DNA of 64,000 nt from Acidobacteriota bacterium (GTDB lineage: Bacteria > Acidobacteriota > Terriglobia > Bryobacterales > Bryobacteraceae). Of this stretch, positions 35,039 to 43,318 are shown piece by piece. A model generated the notes under the pieces. The model ran no database searches, had not been told where the DNA came from, and saw only the letters and a program-made list of their open reading frames with translations. The position numbers were made by a program, and so were the translations under genes. Location: positions 1 to 64,000 of the forward strand of contig JAPKZB010000078.1 in assembly GCA_026393985.1 (NCBI GenBank). The letters are read 5' to 3'. Position 1 is the stretch's first letter. The number at the start of each line of letters is the position of its first letter.

Positions 35039-35500
35039 ATGCTGCGACGCAATTTGTTGTTTTTGAGCGGAGCCGGACTGCTGGCTCAGGATAAGGTGGA
35101 CCTGGCCATTGGCAAATGGCGTTATCTGCGGGAAATCTCGAGTTACGAGTCCGGGCCCGGGCCGAAGGAGTCCCAGCGGCAGTGGGTGCGGGACGGGGAC
35201 GGGGTGCGGTTCCTGCACGATGGCACCAACATGGACGGCACGCCGTTCCATACCGAGTTCCGCGCCAAGTACGATGGCAAGCAGTATCCGTTCACAGGCG
35301 GCACCTTATACAACTCCGTGGCGCTGACCTGGCGGAGCCCGAAACGGGTGGATCAGGTATTCGAACTCGACGGGAAGGTGACGGTGCGGACGACGCGGAC
35401 GATTTCGCCGGACGGGAAGCGGATGTCGATCATCGCGCGGGGAACGCTGCCGACGGGCAAGTCGTTTGTCAACCGGATGGTGTACGAGCGGGTGAAGTAG
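35039..35500 (+). CDS. secreted protein of unknown function
   Basis: 153 residues with a signal-like N-terminus (MLRRNLLFLSGAGLLAQD). The mature part is beta-rich (GKWRYLREISSYES, SVALTWRSPKRVDQVFELDG, RMSIIARGTLPTGKSFVNRM) and reminds me of lipocalin-like or DUF1579-type small-molecule or lipid binders, but no motif fixes the family. It starts 11 bp after the DUF4097 gene, so may be part of that operon. Its stop abuts the stop of the opposite gene. Confidence 0.68.
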   Translation: MLRRNLLFLSGAGLLAQDKVDLAIGKWRYLREISSYESGPGPKESQRQWVRDGDGVRFLHDGTNMDGTPFHTEFRAKYDGKQYPFTGGTLYNSVALTWRSPKRVDQVFELDGKVTVRTTRTISPDGKRMSIIARGTLPTGKSFVNRMVYERVK

Positions 35501-36506
35501 TCAGGGTTTCGCCGGATCCGGCTTTATGGGATCGGGTTTGGCGGGATCTGGCTTGGCCGCGTCGACTACCGGCGGCCGGCGCCGGCGCGGCGCGCGGGGC
35601 ACGGGCTTGGCGCTCGCCAGAGTCGTCATGGTTTCAAGCAGGGCGGTCTTCTGCGCGGGGTCGATCTGCAGCAGGTGGTGCTGCCCAGCACCAGCCTTCC
35701 AGACGAGGGTGTGGCGGGGTGAGAGCGTGGCCAAGCCGGGAGCGGAGAGCGTGAAATACGGCTCCTGCTTGACGGCGGCGAGGACGGCGGCGACGGCGGC
35801 GGTGGGGGCGTCGTAGGGCATCGGCCGCGCGGCGCGGTAGGCGTCGGCGATGGGATGGGTCTCCGACCAGGCGAAGTTGGTTTCTAGCGCGGCGGCGGGG
35901 AATGACGATGTAAAGGGGAGCGGGCCATTCGGCGAGCAACTTTTGCGCCGCGGCGGGGTCGGTGCCCAGCCGGTCCGGGGCCCAGACGAGGGCGCGGGTT
36001 TTCTGTTTGATCAGCTCTTTGGCGCCGGGCAGGCTGAGGACGCCGGCAAGGTTGTTGGCGGGGCCGGCGAGGACGGTAACGCAGTTCTGATCATACTGCG
36101 ACGTGTAGGCGTTGCGGAGGACGGCGTGGACATCGGCCGTGTCGTTCAACTGCAGGATGCCGTGGTTGTACACGGGCTTGCCTTCGGGGTTTTTGCGGCC
36201 GAGGACGGCGTCGAGCAGCGGAGTGGATTCGGGGGATTTGCCGGCGATGGACATGCCGACGGGTAAGCCGCGGCCGACGGCGCCGAAGTCGGCGCTGACG
36301 GTGCCGGCATAGAAGCGGGCGATGACCTCGGCCATGGCGGCCGAGGTGAGGCAGTGTTTCGAGACCGTAGTAGCGACGACGCGGCACTCGTTCTTGCCAT
36401 CCATTCCGTAGAGGACGGCCAAGGCGAGTACGGCGTCGACGGTGTTACCGAGGTCGGCGTCGAAGATGACGCCCAGGGGAGGCTTGGCCGCGCCGATGGC
36501 TTGCAT
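35501..36506 (-). pseudogene. nucleoside-hydrolase-like gene broken by a frame change
   Basis: The first frame from ATG 36506 starts with the IUNH-type metal motif (VIFDADLGNTVDAVLALAVL). It continues to LYIVIP with GPANNLAG and ALVWAPDRLG stretches, then becomes Arg-rich nonsense. A second frame that ends at TGA 35501-35503 resumes family-like sequence directly after the break (FPAAALETNFAWSETHPIAD, PYDAPTAAVAAVLAAV, YFTLSAPG). The break is near 35898-35908 and a short piece, perhaps GAEVG-type residues, seems lost. A PDPAKP-repeat tail closes it. It is the last gene of the DUF1592/DUF1552 operon. Mutation or assembly error are both possible. Confidence 0.75.
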
Positions 36507-36512
36507 GGAGGA

Positions 36513-37856
36513 TTAGCTCAGGTTCAGTCCGTCGAGACGGCCGGTAGACTCGCCGAAGTGTTCGACGTTGACGCCCATGCGGTCCATCATGGTGAGGTAC
36601 ATGTTCGAGATGGGGGTCTCTTTGCGGTAGACGATCCGGCGGCCGGTTTTGAACGCGCCGCCCGCTTTACCGAACATGAGGGTGGGCAGGTCTTCGTGGT
36701 TGTGCCGGTTACCGTCGGAGAGGCCGGCGCCGTAGACGATCATCGAGTTATCGAGCACGTTCGAATCGCCTTCTTTGGCGGCCTTCAGCTTCTCGAGCCA
36801 GCCGGCGAACTGCTTGACGTGATAGGTGTTGATCTGGGCGACCTTCTCGATCGAGGCCGGGTTGAACAGATGGTGGGTGAGCGGGTGATGGCCGTCGGAG
36901 ATACCGATTTCGCGGTAGGAGCGCGAGGTACCTTCGCGGGTGACGAGAAAGGTGACAACACGGGTCATGTCGGCCTGGAAGGCGACGGTGATCATATCCG
37001 TCATGAGCTTGAAGTGCTCGGCGAAGTCGGCCGGGATGCCGTAGGGCCTTTCGATGCCGGGGTCGATTTGCGCAGTATCGTTTTCAGCCTTTTCGAGCTG
37101 CTTTTCGATGGCGCGGATGGAGGAGAGATATTCGTCGAGCTTGCGGCGGTCGGTGGGGCCGAGGTTGGACTGGAGCTTACGGGTATCGTCGGTGACGAAG
37201 TCGATAATGCTGCGGCGGAACTTGCCCTGGCGGGCGCGGGCTTCGGGGCTGAGGATCTGGCCGGTGCCGAAGAGGCGTTCAAAGAGCGCGCGCGGGTTGA
37301 GGATGGGCGGCATGGGCTGCGTTTCGCTGCGCCAAGCGAGGTTGTTGGTGTAGGCGCAGGAGTAGCCCGAGTCGCAGTCGCCGGCCTGGCGGCCGTCTTC
37401 GAGGCCGACTTCAAGCGAGGCGAAGCGGGTCTGGCTGCCGACTTTGTTGGCGACGATCTGGTCGCAGGTGATGCCGGCTTTGATGTCGACGGCCGTTTTG
37501 CGGGGCTGAATGCCGCTGAGGTAGCCGCCGCAGCAGCGGCCGTGGTCGCCGGCGCCGTCGAGCAGGGCGCGGCCGCCGTTGTGGGTCAAGTTGCCGAGGT
37601 GGAGCATGTCGCCCTGGAAGCCGTCGAGCGGCTTGAGGAGGCGGGGCAGTTCGCCGAGCTGGCCTTCGGCCACGTTCCAGAGCTTATGGTCAACGATGCC
37701 GTTGGGCACGTAGACAAAGGCCATGCGCACGGGCTTTTTGCCGGGCAGCTGGCTCGAGGCGAGGGCGGGGGCCATGGCGTCCATGGCCGGGAGGGCGATG
37801 GCGGCGCCGAGGCCGCGGAGGAGAGTGCGACGGGGAAGGGCTTTGCGGGTGATCAT
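36513..37856 (-). CDS. DUF1552 protein, Tat-exported
   Basis: 447 residues of the DUF1552 family, found mostly in planctomycetes, verrucomicrobia and acidobacteria next to DUF1592 proteins. The N-terminus has a twin-arginine signal (RRTLLRGLGAAIALPAMDA). The middle has GDHGRCCGGYLSG and CDSGYSCAYTNNLAWRSET with Cys residues. The C-terminus has YGAGLSDGNRHNHEDLPTLM, typical of the DUF1501/DUF1552 sulfatase-like fold. Reaction unknown. Stop overlaps the upstream DUF1592 gene by four bases and the following nucleoside hydrolase begins six bp later. Confidence 0.92.
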   Translation of the reverse strand: MITRKALPRRTLLRGLGAAIALPAMDAMAPALASSQLPGKKPVRMAFVYVPNGIVDHKLWNVAEGQLGELPRLLKPLDGFQGDMLHLGNLTHNGGRALLDGAGDHGRCCGGYLSGIQPRKTAVDIKAGITCDQIVANKVGSQTRFASLEVGLEDGRQAGDCDSGYSCAYTNNLAWRSETQPMPPILNPRALFERLFGTGQILSPEARARQGKFRRSIIDFVTDDTRKLQSNLGPTDRRKLDEYLSSIRAIEKQLEKAENDTAQIDPGIERPYGIPADFAEHFKLMTDMITVAFQADMTRVVTFLVTREGTSRSYREIGISDGHHPLTHHLFNPASIEKVAQINTYHVKQFAGWLEKLKAAKEGDSNVLDNSMIVYGAGLSDGNRHNHEDLPTLMFGKAGGAFKTGRRIVYRKETPISNMYLTMMDRMGVNVEHFGESTGRLDGLNLS

Positions 37857-40135
37857 CGGGTGGCTACCTGGGAGCTGGATTTTTCGCGGGGTGTTTCGCC
37901 GCGGCGCATCTGGAATGGCAGACTGTGAACAATCTCTTTGACGAGCGCCTGGAAGGGGTAGTTGGCGGGCTCGATCGCTTTCGTGATCGTCTCGACAGTC
38001 CTTCGATCATATCGCTCAAGACCGCGGCCGAGGGCGTAGGTCAACATCTTTTCGGTGACGCAGCGGGCGAAGTCGGGGAGTTCGGCCTGCAGGACGGTGC
38101 GCATTTGCGCGGGGTCCTGGAACGATTTGCCATTGGGCATGGTGCCGGAGGTGTCGAGGTCGAACTTGCCGTCTCTGGTGCGCCAGGTGCCGATGCCGTC
38201 GTAGTTTTCGAGGCCAAAGCCGAGGACGTCCATGCGGTTGTGGCAGGAGGCGCAGGTGGGGTTGGTGCGATGCTTCTCCATCTGCTGGCGGAGCGAGCCG
38301 GCGGTGGCCATCTTCTCTTCGTCGAGGGCGGGGACATCGGGCGGCGGGGCCGGGGGCGGGGCGCCGAGAATGTTCTGCAGGATGTACTTACCGCGGATGA
38401 CGGGCGAGGTGCGGGTGGGGTAGCTCGAGACGGTGAGGACGCTGGCGTGGGAGAGGATGCCGCCCCGCTGCGGGGTGGCCAACTCCACGCGGCGGAAGGC
38501 GGGGCCGGTGACCCCGTCGATGCCGTAGTGCTTGGCGAGAGTTTCGTTCAGGAACGTGAAGCGGGCGTCGAGGAACTCGGCCATCGGCCGGTTTTCAGTG
38601 AGCATGGCTTCAAAGAAGAGCCGGGTTTCGGCCTTCATGGCGTCGCGCAGTTCGGGGTTCCAGGCGGGGAACTTGCCGGGGTCCGGCTTGACGCTATCGA
38701 GATTACGAATTTCAAGCCACTGGCCGGCGAAGTTTTCGGCCAGCGCCGAGGCCTTGGGGTCGGCGAGCATCCGCTGAATCTGCGCGTTGAGCGCGGGGCG
38801 GAGTTTGTTGGTTTCGGCCAGGCGGAGCAGCTCTTCGTCGGGCATGGAGCTCCAGAGGAAGTAGCTGAGGCGGGAGGCGAGTTCGAGTTCGGTAACCGGG
38901 CGGGGGGTGACGGGGTCGGAGTCGCGCTCGACGCGGAACAGGAAGTGGGGCGAGACGAGGGCGGCCTGGATGGCGAGTTGGAGGCCCTGTTCGGTGGAAA
39001 GTCCTTCCTGGCGGGCGAGGCCGACAAAGCGGGTGAGCTTGGCCACTTCGTCCTTGGCGACGGGACGGCGGTAGGCGCGGCGGGCGAGATTAGCCAGGAT
39101 ACTTTCGAGGCAGGCGTCGCCAGAGTTGGGATCGCAGGTAAGGAGCTTTTTCCGGCTCGGGCGTTCGGTTTTCGCTGGGAAGGGGCCAATGAAGAGGATG
39201 GAATCGAGCCATTTGTTCTTCTTGTTGTTGTAGGCGTCCTTATCGGAGAGATCCTTGACGAAAGGGTCGTCGATAAAGCCGGCGCGGAAGACGTGGTCGC
39301 CTTCGGGCAGCAGGAGCCGCATCTCCTCCTCTGAGTAGGGGTTGAAGTAGACGAGCTTCGATGGCTTCGTTTCGGCGGTGATGGTGTGGAGGAGTTTGCC
39401 GTCCATCCAGAGGCCGAGCTTGACGGGCGGGGCGTCGGCCGAGCGTTCGCCGGGCAGGCCAAAGCGGATGGTGTACTCGCCTTCGAAATCGACGCGGTGG
39501 CTGGCTTCGATGGTGCTGCGGTCGATGCGGCGAATGGCCTTATCGCGATTGTGATACAGCTTTTCGACGGGCTTGGGCAGGGGGTCGGCGCCGATGGCGC
39601 GGGCGGCGATGCGTTCGGCGGCGTTGAGGTACTTCTCCATCAGGATGGGCGAGATGGTGAGGACGTCGCCGATGTTATCGAAGCCGTGGCCGGAATCGTC
39701 GGTGGGAAAGTCGCGGTCGGCGCGGAAGTCAACGCCGAGCAGGTCGCGGATGGTGTTGGTGTACTCGTTGCGGTTGAGGCGGCGGGCGGTGACGCGGCCG
39801 GGGTCGGGCTTGACGAGTTTGTCGGCGCGGGCGAATTCGGCCGTGACGAAGGCCATCAGCTCTTCGGCCTGGATCGGCGTTGGCCGGGGCATGCCTTTGG
39901 GCGGCATTTCGCCGGTGCGGATTTTCTGAATAATCCGCTCCCAATCGTCGCGATTGGAGGCGAGGCTGGCCGGATTTTGAAACGGCACGATGTTCAAGCC
40001 GCCGGCGGCGGACCGATCGTTGTGGCAGCCGACACAGGATTGGTTGATGACGGGCTGCACGGAGCGCTCAAAGCTGGGGGTTTGGCCCAGGGCGGCGGCG
40101 GCGAACAGGCTCAACGGGAGGGCGGAAAGACGCAT
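37853..40135 (-). CDS. DUF1592/DUF1588-type haem-binding secreted protein
   Basis: 760 residues with the planctomycete-type order DUF1587, DUF1595, DUF1592, DUF1588, DUF1585. A signal peptide (MRLSALPLSLFAAAALG) leads to a cytochrome-like CVGCHND motif. DUF1587 then begins at RVTARRLNRNEYTNTIRDLL and a carbohydrate-binding-like beta domain follows (~190-290). DUF1595 starts near RRAYRRPVAKDEVAKL and DUF1592 contains ASRLSYFLWSSMPDEELLRL. DUF1588 has SSYPTRTSPVIRGKYILQNI and a second CASCH motif. Such proteins probably act in polymer degradation or electron transfer; the reaction is unknown. First gene of the operon. Confidence 0.93.
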   Translation of the reverse strand: MRLSALPLSLFAAAALGQTPSFERSVQPVINQSCVGCHNDRSAAGGLNIVPFQNPASLASNRDDWERIIQKIRTGEMPPKGMPRPTPIQAEELMAFVTAEFARADKLVKPDPGRVTARRLNRNEYTNTIRDLLGVDFRADRDFPTDDSGHGFDNIGDVLTISPILMEKYLNAAERIAARAIGADPLPKPVEKLYHNRDKAIRRIDRSTIEASHRVDFEGEYTIRFGLPGERSADAPPVKLGLWMDGKLLHTITAETKPSKLVYFNPYSEEEMRLLLPEGDHVFRAGFIDDPFVKDLSDKDAYNNKKNKWLDSILFIGPFPAKTERPSRKKLLTCDPNSGDACLESILANLARRAYRRPVAKDEVAKLTRFVGLARQEGLSTEQGLQLAIQAALVSPHFLFRVERDSDPVTPRPVTELELASRLSYFLWSSMPDEELLRLAETNKLRPALNAQIQRMLADPKASALAENFAGQWLEIRNLDSVKPDPGKFPAWNPELRDAMKAETRLFFEAMLTENRPMAEFLDARFTFLNETLAKHYGIDGVTGPAFRRVELATPQRGGILSHASVLTVSSYPTRTSPVIRGKYILQNILGAPPPAPPPDVPALDEEKMATAGSLRQQMEKHRTNPTCASCHNRMDVLGFGLENYDGIGTWRTRDGKFDLDTSGTMPNGKSFQDPAQMRTVLQAELPDFARCVTEKMLTYALGRGLERYDRRTVETITKAIEPANYPFQALVKEIVHSLPFQMRRGETPREKSSSQVATR

Positions 40136-40205
40136 CGTTACCCTCAGGATAACGTTTTTAAACCGCCCGGCGTTACCGCGCGAGCGGAAACGAGAAAGGA
40201 AAGAG

Positions 40206-40279
40206 TGGCTGGGAGACAGGGATTCGAACCCCGATAGGCAGAGTCAGAGTCTGCAGTCCTACCATTAGACGATCTCCCA
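40206..40279 (-). tRNA. tRNA-Gln (anticodon CUG)
   Basis: Minus strand, 74 nt including an encoded CCA. The acceptor stem TGGGAGA/TCTCCCA is perfect (7 bp), the D-arm has TCTAATGGTAGGAC and the T-arm has GGGGTTCGAATCCC. The anticodon stem GCAGA/TCTGC encloses loop CTCTGAC, which gives anticodon CUG for CAG codons. Discriminator base G. It stands between ppx and the DUF1592 gene, possibly transcribed with the ppx gene upstream. Confidence 0.97.
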
Positions 40280-40302
40280 GTAGCAGGCGTCTCTTCAGTT
40301 TA

Positions 40303-41832
40303 CTACGAAGCCAGCTCCAGCACCAAGTCGCGACCGTAGATTTGCAGGAAGATATCGGCGACGCGCTCTCCGGCCCAGAGTTCGAGGTTGATGTTGCCCT
40401 CTTCTTCCAGCAGGATGGTGACGGTTTTCGGGGTAATCTGGACGCGGGCGGATTCGGCGTGATGGTCTGGGCTGCCGGCGAGACTGTCGGCGAGGCGGAC
40501 GATGGGGACGAGGCAGAGGACCGTTTTTTTGACGGCGGCGGTGAGGTCCTGGAAGAAGCCGTGGCGGGCGCTGGGCATGGACTTGCGGTGGAATCGGCAC
40601 AGGAGGGCGATGGTGAGGCGCTCTTCGTTGGTGAAGGCGGGCAGATCGCCGTTGGCCACCAGGTAGTAGCTGTGTTTGTGGTGCGCCATATCACTGACGT
40701 AGTGGCCGGAGTCGAGGAGGTAGGCGGCAGCTTCGAGGAGCCGACCGGCGGCGGCGGGCAGTTGGTGGAGCGGTTGGAGGCCGACAAAGAGCGAGTTGGC
40801 GAGGCGGGCCGTTTGGCGGGCGTGCTTCATGTCGACGGCGTAGCGGCGGGCCATGGCTTCGATCACCTGGCGCTGCTCCTTGCTCATCCGCGTGAGGTCA
40901 CTGCCGCTGCGGCGTTCAGCGAGGTCGGCGATGATGCCATCGCGAACGCCGGCGGCGGAGTAGAAGACCTCGCCTTGCCCGTAGGCCTTCAGGATCCGGT
41001 GGAGGACGCTGATGCCGGCGATGATGATTTCGGCGCGGCGGGGCCCAATGCCGGGGACTTTGCGCCGCGCGGCCAGAGGGGAGTTGGCGAGGAAGTTTTC
41101 GAGTTCGCCAATATCGGCGGTGCGGGCAGAAAGGCGGTCGGCTTGGTCGCGCTCCTTGCGGGCTATTTTGTTCAGGGCGCTAACGACGGCGGCGGCGGTT
41201 GAGGAGGTGGCGATGGCGCGGTCGAAGGGTCCGGGACCGGTGCGTTTCAAGGCGGGGGCGAGTTTTTCGTCGATGTAGGCAGAGAGGCGTTCGCGCTGTT
41301 CGCGGGCCGGGGGGTCGGCATCGAGGAACATTTCGGTGAGGCGGACGGCGCCGAGGGGGCGAGAGATGGCGCTTTCGAGCTTTCCTCCGTCGGAGACGAT
41401 CACTTCGGCGCTGCCGCCGCCGATATCGATGAGCAGAACGCGTTGGTCCGGGTGGGGCCAGACGGCATGGACGCCGGCGTGGATGAGGCGCGACTCTTCG
41501 AGGCCGGAGATGATTTCGACCGGGGCGCCGAGGGCCTGACTGGCGCGGTAGAGAAACTCTTCCTGGTTACGGGCATCGCGGACGGCGCTGGTGGCGACGG
41601 CGCGCACGCCGGTGGCGCCGAGGCGATGATAGGTATCGGCAAAGCGGGCGAGCGTGCGGACGAGCAGTTCCATGGCCTCTTTGGAGATGGCGCCTTCGGT
41701 GAAGACGCTGGTGCCGAGGCGGGTGACCTCGCGTTCGGCGGCGAGCATTTTCACGGGTTCGCCCGGGTTGACCTCGGCTACGGCGAGGCGGGTGGAGTTG
41801 CTTCCAATATCAATGGCGGCGTAGCGGGGCAT
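40303..41832 (-). CDS. Ppx/GppA-family phosphatase with HD domain
   Basis: 509 residues. The N-terminal actin-like fold is complete: AAIDIGSNSTRLAVAEV, VATSAVRDARNQEEFL, GLEESRLIHAGV, VLLIDIGGGSAEVIV and AGISVLHRILKAYG. Next is an HD-type helical domain (~320-500; LDSGHYVSDMAHHKHSYYLV), as in E. coli Ppx/GppA. The family removes phosphates from polyphosphate or pppGpp, controlling phosphate storage and the stringent response. Which substrate applies cannot be told. No ppk gene is near. The gene is divergent from the thymidylate-kinase-like pair, 60 bp away. Confidence 0.94.
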   Translation of the reverse strand: MPRYAAIDIGSNSTRLAVAEVNPGEPVKMLAAEREVTRLGTSVFTEGAISKEAMELLVRTLARFADTYHRLGATGVRAVATSAVRDARNQEEFLYRASQALGAPVEIISGLEESRLIHAGVHAVWPHPDQRVLLIDIGGGSAEVIVSDGGKLESAISRPLGAVRLTEMFLDADPPAREQRERLSAYIDEKLAPALKRTGPGPFDRAIATSSTAAAVVSALNKIARKERDQADRLSARTADIGELENFLANSPLAARRKVPGIGPRRAEIIIAGISVLHRILKAYGQGEVFYSAAGVRDGIIADLAERRSGSDLTRMSKEQRQVIEAMARRYAVDMKHARQTARLANSLFVGLQPLHQLPAAAGRLLEAAAYLLDSGHYVSDMAHHKHSYYLVANGDLPAFTNEERLTIALLCRFHRKSMPSARHGFFQDLTAAVKKTVLCLVPIVRLADSLAGSPDHHAESARVQITPKTVTILLEEEGNINLELWAGERVADIFLQIYGRDLVLELAS

Positions 41833-41869
41833 GGCTCCCCTTCATGATAAGGGGGGGATGGCGTACGGA

Positions 41870-41875
41870 TATAAT
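41870..41875 (+). promoter_or_regulatory. -10 box for the thymidylate-kinase-like operon
   Basis: A perfect TATAAT 17 bases before ATG 41893, in the 60-bp divergent gap. No consensus -35 is visible at the right distance, so an activator or weak -35 may be needed. Transcription would start near 41882, giving a leader of about ten bases. Confidence 0.5.
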
Positions 41876-41892
41876 TGTGCGAGCTGATTTGC

Positions 41893-42624
41893 ATGCAATT
41901 ACTGACGCCGAATCGATTCAAGGGCAAGCTGATTATCGTCGAAGGGATTGATGGCTCCGGGAAGTCCACGCAATTGGCGTTGCTCAGTCAGTGGCTGCGG
42001 GCGCAGGGCCTGGCGGTGGCTTTTAGCGAATGGAACTCTTCGCCCCTGGTGCGGGATACAACGCGACGGGGCAAGAAGAAGATGATGTTTACCCCGACGA
42101 CCTTCAGCCTGATCCACGCCACGGACTTTGCCGACCGGCAGGAGCGCTACATCATTCCTCTCTTGAAGGCCGGGGCGGTGGTCTGCGCCGACCGGTTTGC
42201 CTATACCGCCTTTGCCCGGGACGTGGTACGCGGGGTGTCGCCGCGCTGGGTGCGGAATCTCTACCGTTTCGCCATTCAGCCCAATCTGGCATTCTATTTC
42301 CGGGTGCCGCTTGAAGTGGCGCTCGGCCGCATTCTGGGCGGGCGGGATTCGATCAAGTACTACGAAGCGGGAATGGACTTGAATCTCTCGAAGCGAGTGG
42401 AGGAGTCCTTTCGCATCTTTCAGGGCCGGATTCTCGAGCAGTATGAGGCAATGATCGAGGAGATGGGGTTTCATGTCATCGACGCCTCGCGGTCGATTGA
42501 GGAGCAGCAGTTTCAGATGCGCCGGATTGTGATGGAGCATTTGGGCGACGCCGTCGCCAGCGGACAGATTTTGAATCAGGAGGGCACGGCCCATGTTTTC
42601 GAAGCAGCCACTCCAGTTCTATAG
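41893..42624 (+). CDS. thymidylate kinase-like protein, intact P-loop
   Basis: 243 residues of the TMK family, which turns dTMP into dTDP with ATP. The P-loop is EGIDGSGKSTQL, the DR motif is VVCADRFAYTAFARDV, and the lid-like segment contains GGRDSIKYYEAGMDLNLSKR. It is longer than typical bacterial TMK (about 210 residues). ATG 41893 was preferred over TTG 41875, which overlaps the -10 box. The gene is followed, with a 32-nt overlap, by a paralogue. It could be the housekeeping dTMP kinase or a kinase for another nucleotide. Confidence 0.85.
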   Translation: MQLLTPNRFKGKLIIVEGIDGSGKSTQLALLSQWLRAQGLAVAFSEWNSSPLVRDTTRRGKKKMMFTPTTFSLIHATDFADRQERYIIPLLKAGAVVCADRFAYTAFARDVVRGVSPRWVRNLYRFAIQPNLAFYFRVPLEVALGRILGGRDSIKYYEAGMDLNLSKRVEESFRIFQGRILEQYEAMIEEMGFHVIDASRSIEEQQFQMRRIVMEHLGDAVASGQILNQEGTAHVFEAATPVL

Positions 42625-43318
42625 CGAGCCACTTCCGGGGGTGGACACCTCCGAGTTGCAGGGCAAGTTGATCGTCGTCGAAGGTCCGGATGCGGTGGGC
42701 CGCAGCACGCAGGTGGCCCGTTTGAAGGCCTGGCTTGAGCAGCAGGGCCACGCGGTGCTCGATACGGGCATGGCGCGGAGCGCGCTGGCGGGTAAGGGGA
42801 TCGCGCAGGCCAAAGAGGGGCACACGCTGGGTTCGGTGACGATGACGCTGTTCTACGCCACTGACTTTGCGGATCGCCTGGAAAACGAGATTATTCCGGC
42901 TTTGCGGGCCGGATTTGTCGTGTTGACCGACCGGTACATTTTTTCGCTGATGGCGCGCGGCATTGCGCGGGGCGAGGACAGTTCGTGGATGGAAAAGGTA
43001 GCCGGCTTCGCCCTCGTGCCCCATGCGGTTTACTACCTGCGGGCGGAGGTGCCGACGCTGATTACCCGGACCGTGATGGGCCGCGGGCAGTTCGACTTCT
43101 GGGAAAGCGGCATGGACATGCGCTTTGGCCCGGACATGTACGACAGCTTCGTGCGCTACCAGGCGCGGGTGATCCGGGCGCTCGACCGGATGTCGATGCG
43201 ATACGGATTCGTCACGGTGGACGCGGCCAAGCCGGCCGACACGATTTTTCGAGAGTTGCAGCGGCATATCGCCGGGCACTTTGCCCCGAAAAAACGGCCC
43301 TCACGGAAGGCGACTTAA
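42593..43318 (+). CDS. second thymidylate kinase-like protein, P-loop Lys replaced by Arg
   Basis: 241 residues, clearly paralogous to the preceding gene (same FYATDFADRLENEIIPAL, VVLTDRYIFSLMARGIAR and GMDMRFGPDMYDSF stretches). The P-loop reads EGPDAVGRSTQVA: the usual GK(S/T) Lys is Arg. In most P-loop kinases this strongly lowers activity, so the protein may be regulatory, part of a heterodimer, or an unusual kinase. AGGAGG precedes ATG 42593 by nine bases, although the gene starts 32 nt inside its neighbour. Its TAA shares a base with the next ATG (TAATG). Confidence 0.85.
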   Translation: MFSKQPLQFYSEPLPGVDTSELQGKLIVVEGPDAVGRSTQVARLKAWLEQQGHAVLDTGMARSALAGKGIAQAKEGHTLGSVTMTLFYATDFADRLENEIIPALRAGFVVLTDRYIFSLMARGIARGEDSSWMEKVAGFALVPHAVYYLRAEVPTLITRTVMGRGQFDFWESGMDMRFGPDMYDSFVRYQARVIRALDRMSMRYGFVTVDAAKPADTIFRELQRHIAGHFAPKKRPSRKAT

